From NCBI GenBank assembly GCA_964023205.1, contig OZ026847.1, positions 12,531,182 through 12,595,181 of the forward strand: a DNA stretch of 64,000 nt. Reading direction: 5' to 3'. Source of the DNA: Lutraria lutraria. Lineage: Eukaryota; Mollusca; Bivalvia; Venerida; Mactridae. Below the pieces are notes generated by a model. That model did no database searches. It had not been told where the DNA came from and saw only the letters and a list, made by a program, of their open reading frames with translations. The translations under genes and the position numbers were made by a program. Positions 1 to 9,125 of this stretch are shown here, in pieces; positions within the stretch are counted from its first letter, which is position 1, and each line of letters opens with the position of its first letter.

Positions 1-46
1 CACATAATACGACAAAAACGACGGATGACTGGGACAGTCTGAGTGA

Positions 47-263
47 GTGTCTACGTTAGCTAATAATGCATAATATGAAGTACAGCAGTTTCTTCGTTAG
101 TTGATGCACAATGTGAATACAACAGTGTTTATAATAGTTGATGTAGAGTATGAATAAAACAGTTTCTACGTGAGCTGATGCATAATATAAATATAACTGT
201 CTACGTTAGCTAATAATGTAAACTATGAACATAACCGTTCCTACCTTAGCTGAGCTGATTTAC
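47..263. repeat. Degenerate 37-bp minisatellite, about 5.5 units
   Basis: Units built on the theme 'ctacgttagctgatgcataa' followed by 'tatgaatacaac' begin near 49, 88, 125, 162, 199 and 237. The spacing is 37, 37, 37 and 38 bp for the last five starts. Units differ from one another by several substitutions, so the array is old. It carries no open frame worth noting. It starts close to the window edge, so more units could lie upstream only if the divergent first 46 bases belong to it, which I doubt. Confidence 0.75.
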
Positions 264-3228
264 AATAGCAGCACGTTCAATATAAAGCAGTTAGTATGAA
301 ATACATATTATGATGTCTACAATCTAGAACTTTGCTATAGGGACAATATATGTATGTTTTACCAGTAGCAATCAAAATGTCTGCTACCGTGTAACAGTTT
401 TATTAAGGGCATTTGGAATTCAAACAATGATTTACTACAGTCTGACCTTCAAATTAAGAAATTATTTTTTCTTTATACGACTATTTTAATTCTCGATGTA
501 ATATTGTTTATTGGAATTACATTAAGGATTCATAGGCAATACCAAATAGGAATGTTGACGACCATACGTGAGTTGGGCGTTATTGACTTAATTGCTTTCT
601 TTATTTTATTTGATCAATTATTTTATATATATTGTCTTGTTAGGTTGACTGCAAAACAAATTTTCTCCAACAAGGACGTACACCATGTTGAATAAAACAT
701 ACGACAATTAGTGTCCGTAGACAGAGAAATACAAAGAAAAACAATTCAACCAGAATATTGTGTACGTTAAATTGTATACCCACCACTACATCCGTCAAGG
801 GACTCTTTATACAACATTGGTTATCAGGATTCAGACCGATGTAGTCTTAGCAATAGTTACCGTAATGACCAATTGCTTCGTTTTAATGTGTTAAGAAGAA
901 TAGATTGAACTGATGCCACTGGAACCAAGCATCACCCTAGAGGTTGGCGTACTTTCCGTCTGCCACGTTTTACTTTTATTATGGTCGGTAACAATTACTT
1001 GGTGAAGACTGTGACACACTCCCGTTGACGAAATACATTTTCAAGTTCGAAGATTTTCCAAATATATACGAGTATTCTTTCCATTCCCATACACCATTTG
1101 GACTCTTTAAAGGTTAAGAAAGATGGCGTGTTTATCAATTTGAAAATAAACTCGGTGGTATTTTAAATAGCTTCATATTTCGAAATACAAATGTAGTTAT
1201 AATAGTTGAATGTGTGTTTTCTTAAAACCTCACTGAATAACGTTAAAACTTACTAAGTGTTTGAATATGTAGTAAACCGTTATCTTACTAATCAACTTGC
1301 ACCTAAGAACTTGGGATTGGCTCATTGGATTTATTTATGTTACTAGTACTTATTTCTTATTTTAGCTTTAGTACTGGGTCCAAAGTTACAAAGTTTTTGT
1401 TTTTGATCAGTCTCCTAGCTCAGATCTCATATATAGTATTTTTATGTTTCCAAGTTCCTTATAATCAGAAAATGGTGATATTATTCAATTTGATACATTA
1501 TTCTGACCGTAAAATTATAATTTATCTGAACGTGTATTTAAACATTAATCAGTTCTATCTGTATAACCATACTAATTAGAGAATGGAATTGATATTAAAC
1601 TCAGAGACAGCGCTTAAGTTTTATAACCTCAGGGCCTGGTCATTCCAAGAAGCTACCCTTTGAAATCTTTGTCCTCTCCTCCAGGTTTAGTATGGTCCTA
1701 TGTGTTTGGTTGGTGTTGGGTTGACAGATTGGGGAAACGGTATTTTGGGAAGTTCGGATATTTTTGTACCAATCCTTTTCTCATCTATATTCTAGAACAG
1801 ACAAACATAATAGACAACGCGTGTGCTAGTTGTGGTTGATTGGTTACCTTCTTCACCCCGCATTGAATGTTTGGAATCTAATAAGACTTCTGTATGACCC
1901 ATGCTTTCCATATTAGGTAAGTTGTATCTCACGATGCAACAGACGTTGAATGTGTAATTAACCAAATGTATCTCATTATGTACAATTGATTGATAATTGA
2001 ATTGTATTCCTGTCTAGTCGTTGCGTCGTGAAGTGTAGTCCTCGTAGATGAAATATCTAGTAGAACATCCGTCTCAGGATTATTCATTTTCATTTTGTAT
2101 CAGGCTCGAGATTTATTATTTATTATACCATATATATATAGCTCTTTTTTCATGTAATTACACGTTCAAAAGTGCTGTACAATCACGATTACGACATGGT
2201 TAAAACAATATATAATGAATACAAACATGTTAGTCAAAAATGATATGGGTAAAATATATACTACTATGGACAAATGTATAAGTCAACAAATCCACCATTA
2301 ATTTATGCAGACAAGTAAGGTACACAATAATTCTAAAATGATTTAAGTCCGGTTGGCTTCGTATATCGCTATTTTGTCCATACCGTTTATTTATATTCTA
2401 TGTGTTCGAATGTCAGGTGCCCACACTTTAAGACCTCACCATTTTACCTTATTTTTATTTTATCAAATAATTTGTATTTACCGTCTTTCAATGATAATGG
2501 TTTTAGTGACATTGATGGATCACGAGGATTATATTGTCCAAAAGACCTACACAAGCCTACACAAGCATTTTTCAATTATTTCTGCATTCAGTCCTGAATA
2601 ACTTATATTGTAACAACAAATCAATACTATTAATATTGTTCAAAAGAATGGTTATCGTCCATTAGGAAAATGGATAACAGAAAACTTTTAATTATTACAT
2701 AGAAGGTAGCATGAAGAAAGAAGAGGAATGATAAAATTAAGACGAATCTGGCTTTGAAAGATGTGTAAAGTATCAGACTGCACATTAGATAACTATAATA
2801 TATAAGTACCATGGTATTGTTGTATACATTTCTAAGACTGGATCATTGATGAATCAGGAAGCTTAAATGTCGAAAATGGAGATGAAATAATCATGGATGT
2901 TTTTTTATATTCTTGTAAAACGATTTGGGATATTCTGTATGGGGATCCGATAGACTTAATCAACGTTTAATGGGTGTAGTCTCTAATAATAGATCACTCG
3001 ATACAGAGACACTCCAGACATCTATATTTCAGATGATGTAGTTTAAGATAATTCTAGATGTGTGATAAATTCTATTGCATGCATTTAGTAAATACAGATT
3101 GGAAAATGATTCCTAGAGCAAAGACATTAAAAACGTCCTACCTTATATATTTTATTCTCACTAATCAGTCACCCATCACACATGGCCATACAAAAAATGG
3201 AGGACACGCATTGTAAAAAAGTTAAGAC
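264..3228. other. AT-rich stretch without recognised genes
   Basis: Several open frames of 60-84 codons occur here on both strands (for example 1325-1579). They are rich in Phe, Leu, Ile and Tyr, as expected for chance translation of AT-rich DNA, and show no domain or motif I recognise. No inverted or tandem repeat of note was seen apart from short AT dinucleotide runs near 2129-2140. Confidence 0.5.
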
Positions 3229-3256
3229 GGGGGGGGGGGGGGGGGGGGGAGGGGGG
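3229..3256 (+). repeat. G21 homopolymer tract followed by A and G6
   Basis: The plus strand has an uninterrupted run of 21 G (3229-3249), one A, then six G (3251-3256). A run of this length can satisfy the G-quadruplex pattern by itself. It stands out in an otherwise AT-rich neighbourhood. Its exact length is likely to be polymorphic and prone to sequencing error. Confidence 0.9.
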
Positions 3257-4245
3257 ACAACGTTTTCCGAACACAAAATTCTGTGATTAAAAATAAAATG
3301 ATTTTTACGGATCTTTAACCCGGAATAATATATGCATTAAAACAATACGGATGTCTATACCTTAGTTCATATATTCTAAAATAGGGAACGTTAGCTTTAA
3401 TATGATATCAAAACTATTAATATCCAACCAGAAACAACAAAGTTAATAGGGGCAAGGACGTATATACTTATATAAGTCCTTGATAGGGGCATGTTTTCCT
3501 TTAATTTTGTACTAAAATGAAAAGGTGCGCCATGTGTTATAGGCCTACCGGCCCCTCTGCCTCCATTTTCGCAAAGTGTAACCGCCGTACCATTTTCGTG
3601 TCGTACCGGCGGAGGGTAAGTCTCAACGATTGGTCAATATCGGAGGTGTAGTTACCTTCACCTTTAGTAGTCGAAGGGTCTTTGACGATGATACGTTTGC
3701 ATTGCAGTTCATAAAATGGTCAACAAGACGAAATAAAAAATACCAATTTAGTTATGGGACCCAGAACTACACGTTTAGTAGTCATTTTGCCAAAGAGAAT
3801 TTGAATCGACAAATAATGAATCGTAATGCCTTAGGTATCCATCCACTGAATGATTCGTCGGTGGTGAGTGATAACAAATTTGATTTTCGTTCGATTTACA
3901 CAGGATTGGGTATGTAATCACAAAGAATAAAGAAATTTACTCTGCAGCTAATGAAAACTTAGGTCACTTCGATGTCGATACATACTTTTTGTAAGTTGAA
4001 GGGCTTGTTGCTCAAGTTTAGAGCAATATATGGATATAAGAGTGGATGGTGGTTAAAGAGACATTATTTATGCGTCGAATAAGACCATGCTTTTAAGAAT
4101 CGGTTCAGAATTGTAGCAATGGTACCCTGATGAACCACAGGAACCTGTTATTCAATCAAATAAATCATACTCAATAAAAGATTACCTACGTATAGAAAAA
4201 AACAAGTTGAGCACAACCGGTGTGATTTCTGAGCCCAGGAGTTCT
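3257..4245. other. Unassigned stretch with one non-ATG 95-codon frame
   Basis: The frame at 3630-3917 (plus) opens with TTG, not ATG, and matches no family I recognise. It contains the short peptide TFSS twice (near 3660 and 3771), from two similar 'tttagtagtc' words. A weak GC-rich near-palindrome (ccgccgtac and gtaccggcgg) lies at about 3582-3611. Nothing else is supportable. Confidence 0.4.
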
Positions 4246-4285
4246 ATACCTTTACTGGGGGACGGTATACTTTGCAGGTAAATTC

Positions 4286-4400
4286 TGCAGGCAATATAAA
4301 CAGAAAAAGGATTTTGCAGGCAATATAAACAAAGAAGGATTTTGCATACAATATAAACAAAGAAGGATTTTGCAGACAATATACACAAAGAAGGGTGTTA
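4286..4400 (+). repeat. 28-bp minisatellite in the left arm
   Basis: Four units on the theme 'ggattttgcaggcaatata' plus 'aacaaagaa' have 'tgca' at 4286, 4315, 4343 and 4371 (spacing 29, 28, 28). A related 'tgcaggcac' follows at 4406. In the right arm the same theme appears about twice, on the minus strand at 5580-5630. Unit number therefore changed after the arms formed. Confidence 0.8.
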
Positions 4401-4999
4401 GATTATGCAGGCACTATAGATTTAATAGAGATTTATAAGTTTTAAGGATTCATGAGGTGTGAATGTTAACTGGGTCTTATAATACAAAATGTCACACCCG
4501 CTGTTTTAATTGAGATAGCAATTTATTTTTCATGTATTGTAACGTTATATTCAATTCTGCATCATAGCCAGATTAATTTTTTAATAATATCAGTGAGAGT
4601 ATTATTGATTTAGATTATAATTTTATTTAGTTATATTTTTATGCAGAAATCCTTTGATTTATTGCTTATAAGTATGTGCCGAATCTATTAATTGTTGCAT
4701 AATGTATTTGTGATGATATAATTATTAACATAGTTATGTTTGTACATGTATTTTATATCATTAATAATTTGTCAGCTAATAAGTAAGGTTTGGTAATAAT
4801 AATCATTTTTCTTTTATGCGCATTTATGTTTGGGCTGATAATAAAAATGAAGAATTTGTACAAAACAAAACAAAGATGAGGTTCTTATATACTTTACTCA
4901 GTGATGTCATATATATGTTTATCAAAAGCTAATATCAACTATACAAGTTTATAACACAGATTAATTCATCAAAGGCTCAAAACACAAAAAAAACCCCAC

Positions 5000-5112
5000 A
5001 AAATTCAACTATATTACATCTGCCTGCAATTTACAAATAAACCTATATATATATATATATACAATTTCGTACATTTTAACTTTCCTGCAAAATTCAACTA
5101 TATTACATCTGC
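5000..5112. repeat. 24-bp direct repeat flanking a (TA)9 run
   Basis: The same 24 bases, starting 'aaaattcaactatattac', occur at 5000-5023 and 5089-5112. The (TA)9 microsatellite at 5044-5061 lies between them. All are inside the inverted-repeat element. They could be a local duplication or a small insertion with duplicated ends. Confidence 0.7.
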
Positions 5113-5676
5113 ATATATACTATATTGTACACTGACTTCAATGCCAACCTTATTTAATTATTTAAGTTATCACAATTAGATACAGAACATTTATACATAT
5201 CATCTTAATGCTTTAAAATTAATTACTTGTATTGTATAATAAAATCAAACTCTGACTGTCTAACAATTAATTGTCTTTTCTTTACAGTGATTTTATGATT
5301 TTTTATTCTGCAAATATTTGTATTTGAAATGTATTACATTTATGAAACATTAAATTCTTATTTTATAAAATTATACATAGCTAGTGCATATCTTTCTACT
5401 GGTAAAAACAATCATTTAATCAGATTTAGATCTCCATTGTAATTTTACAATATAATGATGTATATTATGTCAACACAGCATGTATGACATTTGAACAATA
5501 GGACCCTATTCTCACCTCATCCAATACAATAAAGCCCTATTAAATCTATAGTGCCTGCAAAATCTAATATCCTTCTTTGAGTATTTGCCTGCAAAATCCC
5601 TCTTTGTTTATATTGCCTGCAGAATTCAACTGCAAAGTATGCCGTCCCCTTTACTGGTGTCGGGTCAAAACGGTCC

Positions 5677-6359
5677 ACTTCTAAGATGGATCGGTCCAAA
5701 ACGGCTCAGTAAACGAAATTAAGAGTTTACCAAAAGAAGCGGGTAAAATGTATGCTACTCATGTATTTTTAGTAATGTAACTGAGTAATACAATATCTGA
5801 GCAGCAACTCATAGGAATTCAATGAAACTTCAAAGAAGTGATAAAAAGTAAGCCAAGTTATGCATGAAATTACCAGGTTTTGTTTGGATTAACATTCACT
5901 GAGTTGTGACCCTTTGTTTTTTATACAGTGTTTATACAATAGGTTTTCCCAGAAATTCAAACTTACACCAGCTGTTTTATTTCCCAAAATCAGAAGTTTT
6001 AGCGATAATTCTGCCCAAAATCAACAGGCTAAGGCCTCTTCCTATTGCAGAGAGCAAAAACACTGCCAAAGGGCTTTTTCCAGTGAGCGATTATAGGGTT
6101 CTTAATTTGCCTGTTTGTTTATAGCCTAATGATATTTAAAGCTAAAAACTGAATATAGTTGCTCATGCTTTATAAGATTTTGTAAATACATATTACATTG
6201 TGTCTTTCTTCAGGAAACATTGACTACTTACTGTTCAGAATTAAAATGAATAAACACTAAGTCTTGTTATTTATCAAATGGATTCTGTGAGGTTGAATAT
6301 GTTCATATTTGGTATCAATTTATTCTTAATTTTAGATAAAGATGCATGCGATAGTGTGC
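5677..6359. other. Spacer between the inverted-repeat element and the LINE
   Basis: No gene is recognised. Short frames at 5906-6124 overlap each other in two phases and do not look coding. The sequence beside 5680-5715 contains two near-copies of 'ggtccaaaacgg', which may be a further edge of the inverted-repeat element. Confidence 0.4.
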
Positions 6360-6362
6360 TAT

Positions 6363-6396
6363 CAGAGACATAGAAAACATGTTATCTATGTCTCTG
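6363..6396 (-). other. Perfect 11-bp hairpin just 3' of LINE ORF2
   Basis: 'cagagacatag' (6363-6373) and its exact reverse complement (6386-6396) flank a 12-nt loop. It sits about 30 bp beyond the ORF2 stop in the LINE's 3' direction. Some LINE families use a 3' stem-loop as the RT recognition site. That role here is inference. It might equally mark an unrelated small inverted repeat. Confidence 0.6.
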
Positions 6397-6423
6397 GTGC
6401 TATTTAACTGAGTGATTTCTTCA

Positions 6424-7500
6424 TTATGATGATTGTTTTACTTGTCTATTTCTAGAAAATTCACGCCGGTTAAGTATTTTAAAATAATTTTCGAACTCGT
6501 GGTAAATTTTAAATGAATGGTATATTTTGCTTTTATTTGATCGATTTAACTGTTCATTCCAAGAATGTTTAAATTGATCCAGAAGAATTGGTTGTATCTG
6601 TTTATGTAATGTAGATGTATTATGAAGGGGTTGAAAGGTCCACACGTTACTTCTCCCACATGTGTCTAATATTTCTTTTACTTTATTAATCAATTTGCAG
6701 TGGAATTTTTGATTTAGCATAAAATTATATATTTGAGAGCATATTTTTTTAGTTTTACCAGTCACGAGGCGGTTCCAAAAATATATCATTCGTGTTTTAA
6801 TAATAATATCAATAGGAAAACGTCCCAACTCTCCATATAACATGTAAGTGGGAGTACTTTTCCTAGCTCCTGTGATTTTTCTAAGGAAGTCTCTATGGAT
6901 ATTTTCTAGAATATCAGTATTTTCGAAACCAAATATTTCAGATCCGTAGGTACGTATAGGTAAGACCGTATTATCAAATAGTTTAAGTGAAAGATCAACA
7001 GGTAAGTCTGCATAATTAATTCGGGACAGGAGAAGGAACATTGCTTTCTTTGCTTGCTGTACCAGGTATTTTCTGGTTTCAAGGAAGGATCCGTTACGTG
7101 AGAAGGTTACACCTAGATTATGGTAAGTATTTGCAATATCAATATCGTGCTGACCGAGAGTGAATATAGTGTTTACGTTTCTGGAACCGAATACGACTAT
7201 TTTAGTTTTAGATATATTTACATTCAATTTCCATTCGAGACAATAATTATGAAATGAGTTTAAACAGTTCTGAAAGTCTACATCATTGTCAGAGACGATT
7301 ATTGTGTCATCGGCGTAGAGCAATGTTAAGAGTTTAAGCCAACATGTTGCGTCATTAGGGTTTATAAGTTCGACGCCGATAGAATTATTAGTTTCAAGAT
7401 AGGACTGCAAATAATTTAGAAAAATAGAGAATAATAAGGGCGAGAGGTTTTCGCCTTGACGTACTCCTATATCTGACGAGAAAAACTCGGAAATAATCCT
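6424..7500 (-). pseudogene. LINE ORF2 fragment: reverse transcriptase palm and C-terminal region
   Basis: This encodes the second half of an RNA-directed DNA polymerase that would copy the element RNA at a nicked genomic target. The longest clean frame runs 7410-6424 and continues upstream in the same phase to about 7497 without a stop. Visible motifs in order are GVRQGENLSPLLFSIFLN (near 7440-7480), the catalytic LLYADD with its two aspartates at 7306-7317, and WKLNVNISKTKIVVFG, which is the thumb-side block. A long conserved-type tail follows (KTRMIYFWNRLVTGK). Family members usually go on to a cysteine-containing C-terminal region. Here the frame stops soon after NRREFSRNRQ, so the end is missing or shifted. 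A single-base frameshift at about 7497 separates it from the upstream RT residues IFNMYQNIKSC (about 7505-7555). Confidence 0.9.
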
Positions 7501-7560
7501 TTATGTTTGATACACGATTTGATGTTTTGGTACATGTTAAAGATAATTCTAAATATCTTG
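7501..7560 (-). pseudogene. Short RT segment fused to the endonuclease by deletion
   Basis: The minus-strand frame reads IFRIIFNMYQNIKSC then KHKG, a typical RT stretch that normally precedes the GVRQG block by a few residues. It begins immediately where the endonuclease frame ends in YIPPDRWQDI and a stop (7549). The whole end of the endonuclease and the start of the RT domain are absent. The junction is near 7550-7560, around 'gatggcaagatattta'. Confidence 0.75.
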
Positions 7561-7973
7561 CCATCGGTCCGGGGGTATGTAAACAGCTCCGAGTACCATG
7601 TTTTCACTAAGACCGGTTAAATTTTTGTTAATTGTCAACCATAATACATATTCGGTATGCGAGGTTAGAATGTTTACATGATTAGCAATATTTTCACGGA
7701 CGTACACGCCAATACCACCGGACTTACGTTTATAATTTTGTGATCTAGGTTTAGAAAAATATACATAACCATTAATGTCAACAGTGTCAGTTGAATCGGT
7801 TTTCGTTTCTAAAACACACATTAGGTCAAATTGATTAATATAAGTCACAAAGTCTGGATAATTCAGGCGATGTTTAAGCCCGCATACATTTAAAGAGCAC
7901 AGTTTCAAGTCTTGTTTAATAATTTTAGCACTACCTGTACTGTTCAATTCAGTGACATTTCCCCGTCTGTTCT
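7549..7973 (-). pseudogene. LINE ORF2 fragment: N-terminal endonuclease domain
   Basis: This is the first two thirds of an exonuclease-endonuclease-phosphatase type domain, which nicks target DNA for insertion. Visible landmarks are LCSLNVCGLKHR near the N-terminus, VLETKTD carrying the metal-binding Glu, SGGIGVYVRE, and VLGAVYIPP. The C-terminal catalytic Asp and His blocks are missing because the frame jumps into RT sequence at about 7550. The open frame begins after a stop near 7973. The nominal 132-codon start is a TTG and should not be taken as the true start. An ATG-led frame at about 8143, in another phase, may be the original ORF2 beginning. Confidence 0.85.
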
Positions 7974-8217
7974 AAGTAGCACTACTGGTATCAACTATCG
8001 GGGGTGGGTTTTGTGGTGTCACAAAATTGTCCCATGGGCGGCGAATTGCTTGGTCAGCGATGGGATTAACAAGTTTAGTGAATCTTGAGGACTGCGTCTG
8101 ATGTTAGACAACAACTTTATTTTTTTAACTTTTTTCATTTTAATAAAAAGTTAACTTTGTATATATCGATAGGAAAATTTTAAATCTTGTTTTTTTAATT
8201 TACATTGTTCCGTTAAA
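7974..8217 (-). other. Degenerate ORF1-ORF2 junction of the LINE
   Basis: This stretch joins the ORF1 stop to the endonuclease. An ATG at about 8143 on the minus strand opens a Lys-rich frame of about 40 codons that closes before the endonuclease begins in another phase. This suggests one further frameshift. No promoter or separate gene is visible. Confidence 0.45.
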
Positions 8218-9022
8218 TTAATTTATGACTAGTTTTGCGGCGTATACCAATTTAACTTTGCTGTTGGGATTTTTTGATCGGAGTAGTTTAAATTGTCCCC
8301 ATAAGCTTTTCCTGGCACTAACGATCTCTTTAGGGTAGTCCCGATTTAGACTGTATTTGGTACCCTTCAGTCTTTTGGCAGAAGACATAATCAGTTGCAC
8401 GTCGGTGAAGTCACGAAAGGCTACTATGATAGCACGTGTTGATCCGTGTTTATATCTCCCTAGATGATGTGACCTGTCAATACCAACTTCTATGGTGATC
8501 GCAAGCGCTTTATTTATGAATGTTTGTATGGAATCAAGACAGTCTTCATGTCTGTCTTCGGGAAACCCAAGAAACAGGATATTGTTTCGCCGATTTCGCG
8601 CCTCAAGGTCAAGAGACTTATACTCCAACAATAACATTCTGGATTCGAAACTGTCAAACTTCTAGACACTGAACCGTGTCGTGTAGTTGTAAACACGTAT
8701 CTAACTTTATCTCTATATCAGAAATCTTAGTATTGTTATTGGCGAATAATACAGGTAGTTTGTCGCCTATATTCAAAGATCTATAATAATCAATGTTCGT
8801 ACTATCATCAGAACTGATTTTTTGGCGTTTCCTTTGTTTGGTTAACTTTCGCCATTCATTATCATTATTCGTTTCGTATATTATATCTTCGTTTTGTGTA
8901 AAGTTTAATTGACCGGCGCCATCTTGGCTATTGTCCAAGTTGAGCAATTGAGATAATTGGTTTTGAGAACAAATAGTGTTATTGTTACAGTTCATACCTC
9001 CGTCCGTAGTCTCAGCAGCCAT
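8218..9022 (-). pseudogene. LINE ORF1 remnant with L1-type RNA-binding domain
   Basis: ORF1 proteins of L1-like elements bind the element RNA as chaperones in the ribonucleoprotein. Two frames cover it: 9022-8654 (starts ATG, MAAETTDGG) and 8637-8218. A single-base shift near 8655-8662 separates them. The upstream part is Asn/Gln/Asp-rich and ends in a heptad-like stretch expected to form a coiled coil. The downstream part holds the hallmark EARNRRNNILFLGFPED, then HHLGRYKHGSTRAIIVAF, LKGTKYSLNRDYP and VSARKSLWGQFK. These are the conserved blocks of the L1-type RNA recognition and C-terminal domains. The frame ends at KLVIN, where family members normally run on for a few tens of residues. The total of about 268 codons is slightly short. 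Confidence 0.85.
8915..8926 (-). promoter_or_regulatory. YY1-like motif inside LINE ORF1
   Basis: On the minus (sense) strand the sequence reads CAAGATGGCGCC, close to the YY1 consensus AANATGGCGGC that initiates several LINE promoters. Here it lies within ORF1 codons, about 100 bp into the reading frame, so a regulatory role is only possible. Confidence 0.25.
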
Positions 9023-9101
9023 TTGCTCAGAATGGATGTTACAAAACTAATTATTTAATCCGTATTTTTGGCGGACATCAAAAATCTCGTGTATCACCAT
9101 G

Positions 9102-9110
9102 ACCGGAAGT
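9102..9110 (+). promoter_or_regulatory. ETS-type motif ACCGGAAGT upstream of LINE ORF1
   Basis: This is a perfect match to the strong ETS core ACCGGAAGT, about 80 bp upstream of the ORF1 ATG (which is on the minus strand at 9022). In TATA-less animal promoters this motif often lies near the start site. Its place in a LINE 5' untranslated region is suggestive but not proven. Confidence 0.35.
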
Positions 9111-9125
9111 TGACAAAAATTTACC

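Larger units (their letters stand above)
4246..5676. mobile_element. Long inverted-repeat (fold-back type) element, about 1.4 kb
   Basis: The left arm (about 4246-4495) and the reverse complement of the right arm (about 5483-5676) align over about 200 bp. They share 'gggacgg(t/c)atactttgcag', 'attctgcaggcaatataaac', 'gcaggcactatagatttaat' and a 'gatgaggtg(t)gaat' block. The left arm has two more copies of an internal 28-bp minisatellite than the right. The roughly 1 kb interior is AT-rich, holds a (TA)9 run and a 24-bp direct repeat, and has no coding frame. This is how a non-autonomous DNA transposon or fold-back element looks. I could not fix the exact ends or a target-site duplication, and two copies of one repeat landing in opposite orientation is an alternative. 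Confidence 0.6.
6360..9125 (-). mobile_element. Degenerate non-LTR retrotransposon (LINE) with ORF1 and ORF2 remnants
   Basis: Reading on the minus strand, 5' to 3', are an ORF1 remnant (9022-8218), a spacer, an endonuclease fragment (7973-7549), then reverse transcriptase and downstream sequence (7558-6424). The order matches a two-ORF LINE with an apurinic-type endonuclease. ORF1 carries an L1-type RNA-binding fold, yet the RT block (GVRQGENLSPLLFSIF, YADD) is of the kind found in many invertebrate elements of the Jockey/I/Nimb group, so I leave the clade open. The copy is dead: at least two frameshifts, an early ORF1 stop and a large internal deletion in ORF2. No poly(A) tail or target-site duplication was identified, and the 3' terminus is uncertain. 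Confidence 0.85.

Noticed and set aside
3630..3917. 95-codon plus ORF
   Set aside because: It starts with TTG, has no homology I recognise and no splice context.
4182..4388. Cys/Phe-rich 68-codon minus ORF
   Set aside because: It is a translation of the 28-bp minisatellite in the inverted-repeat arm.
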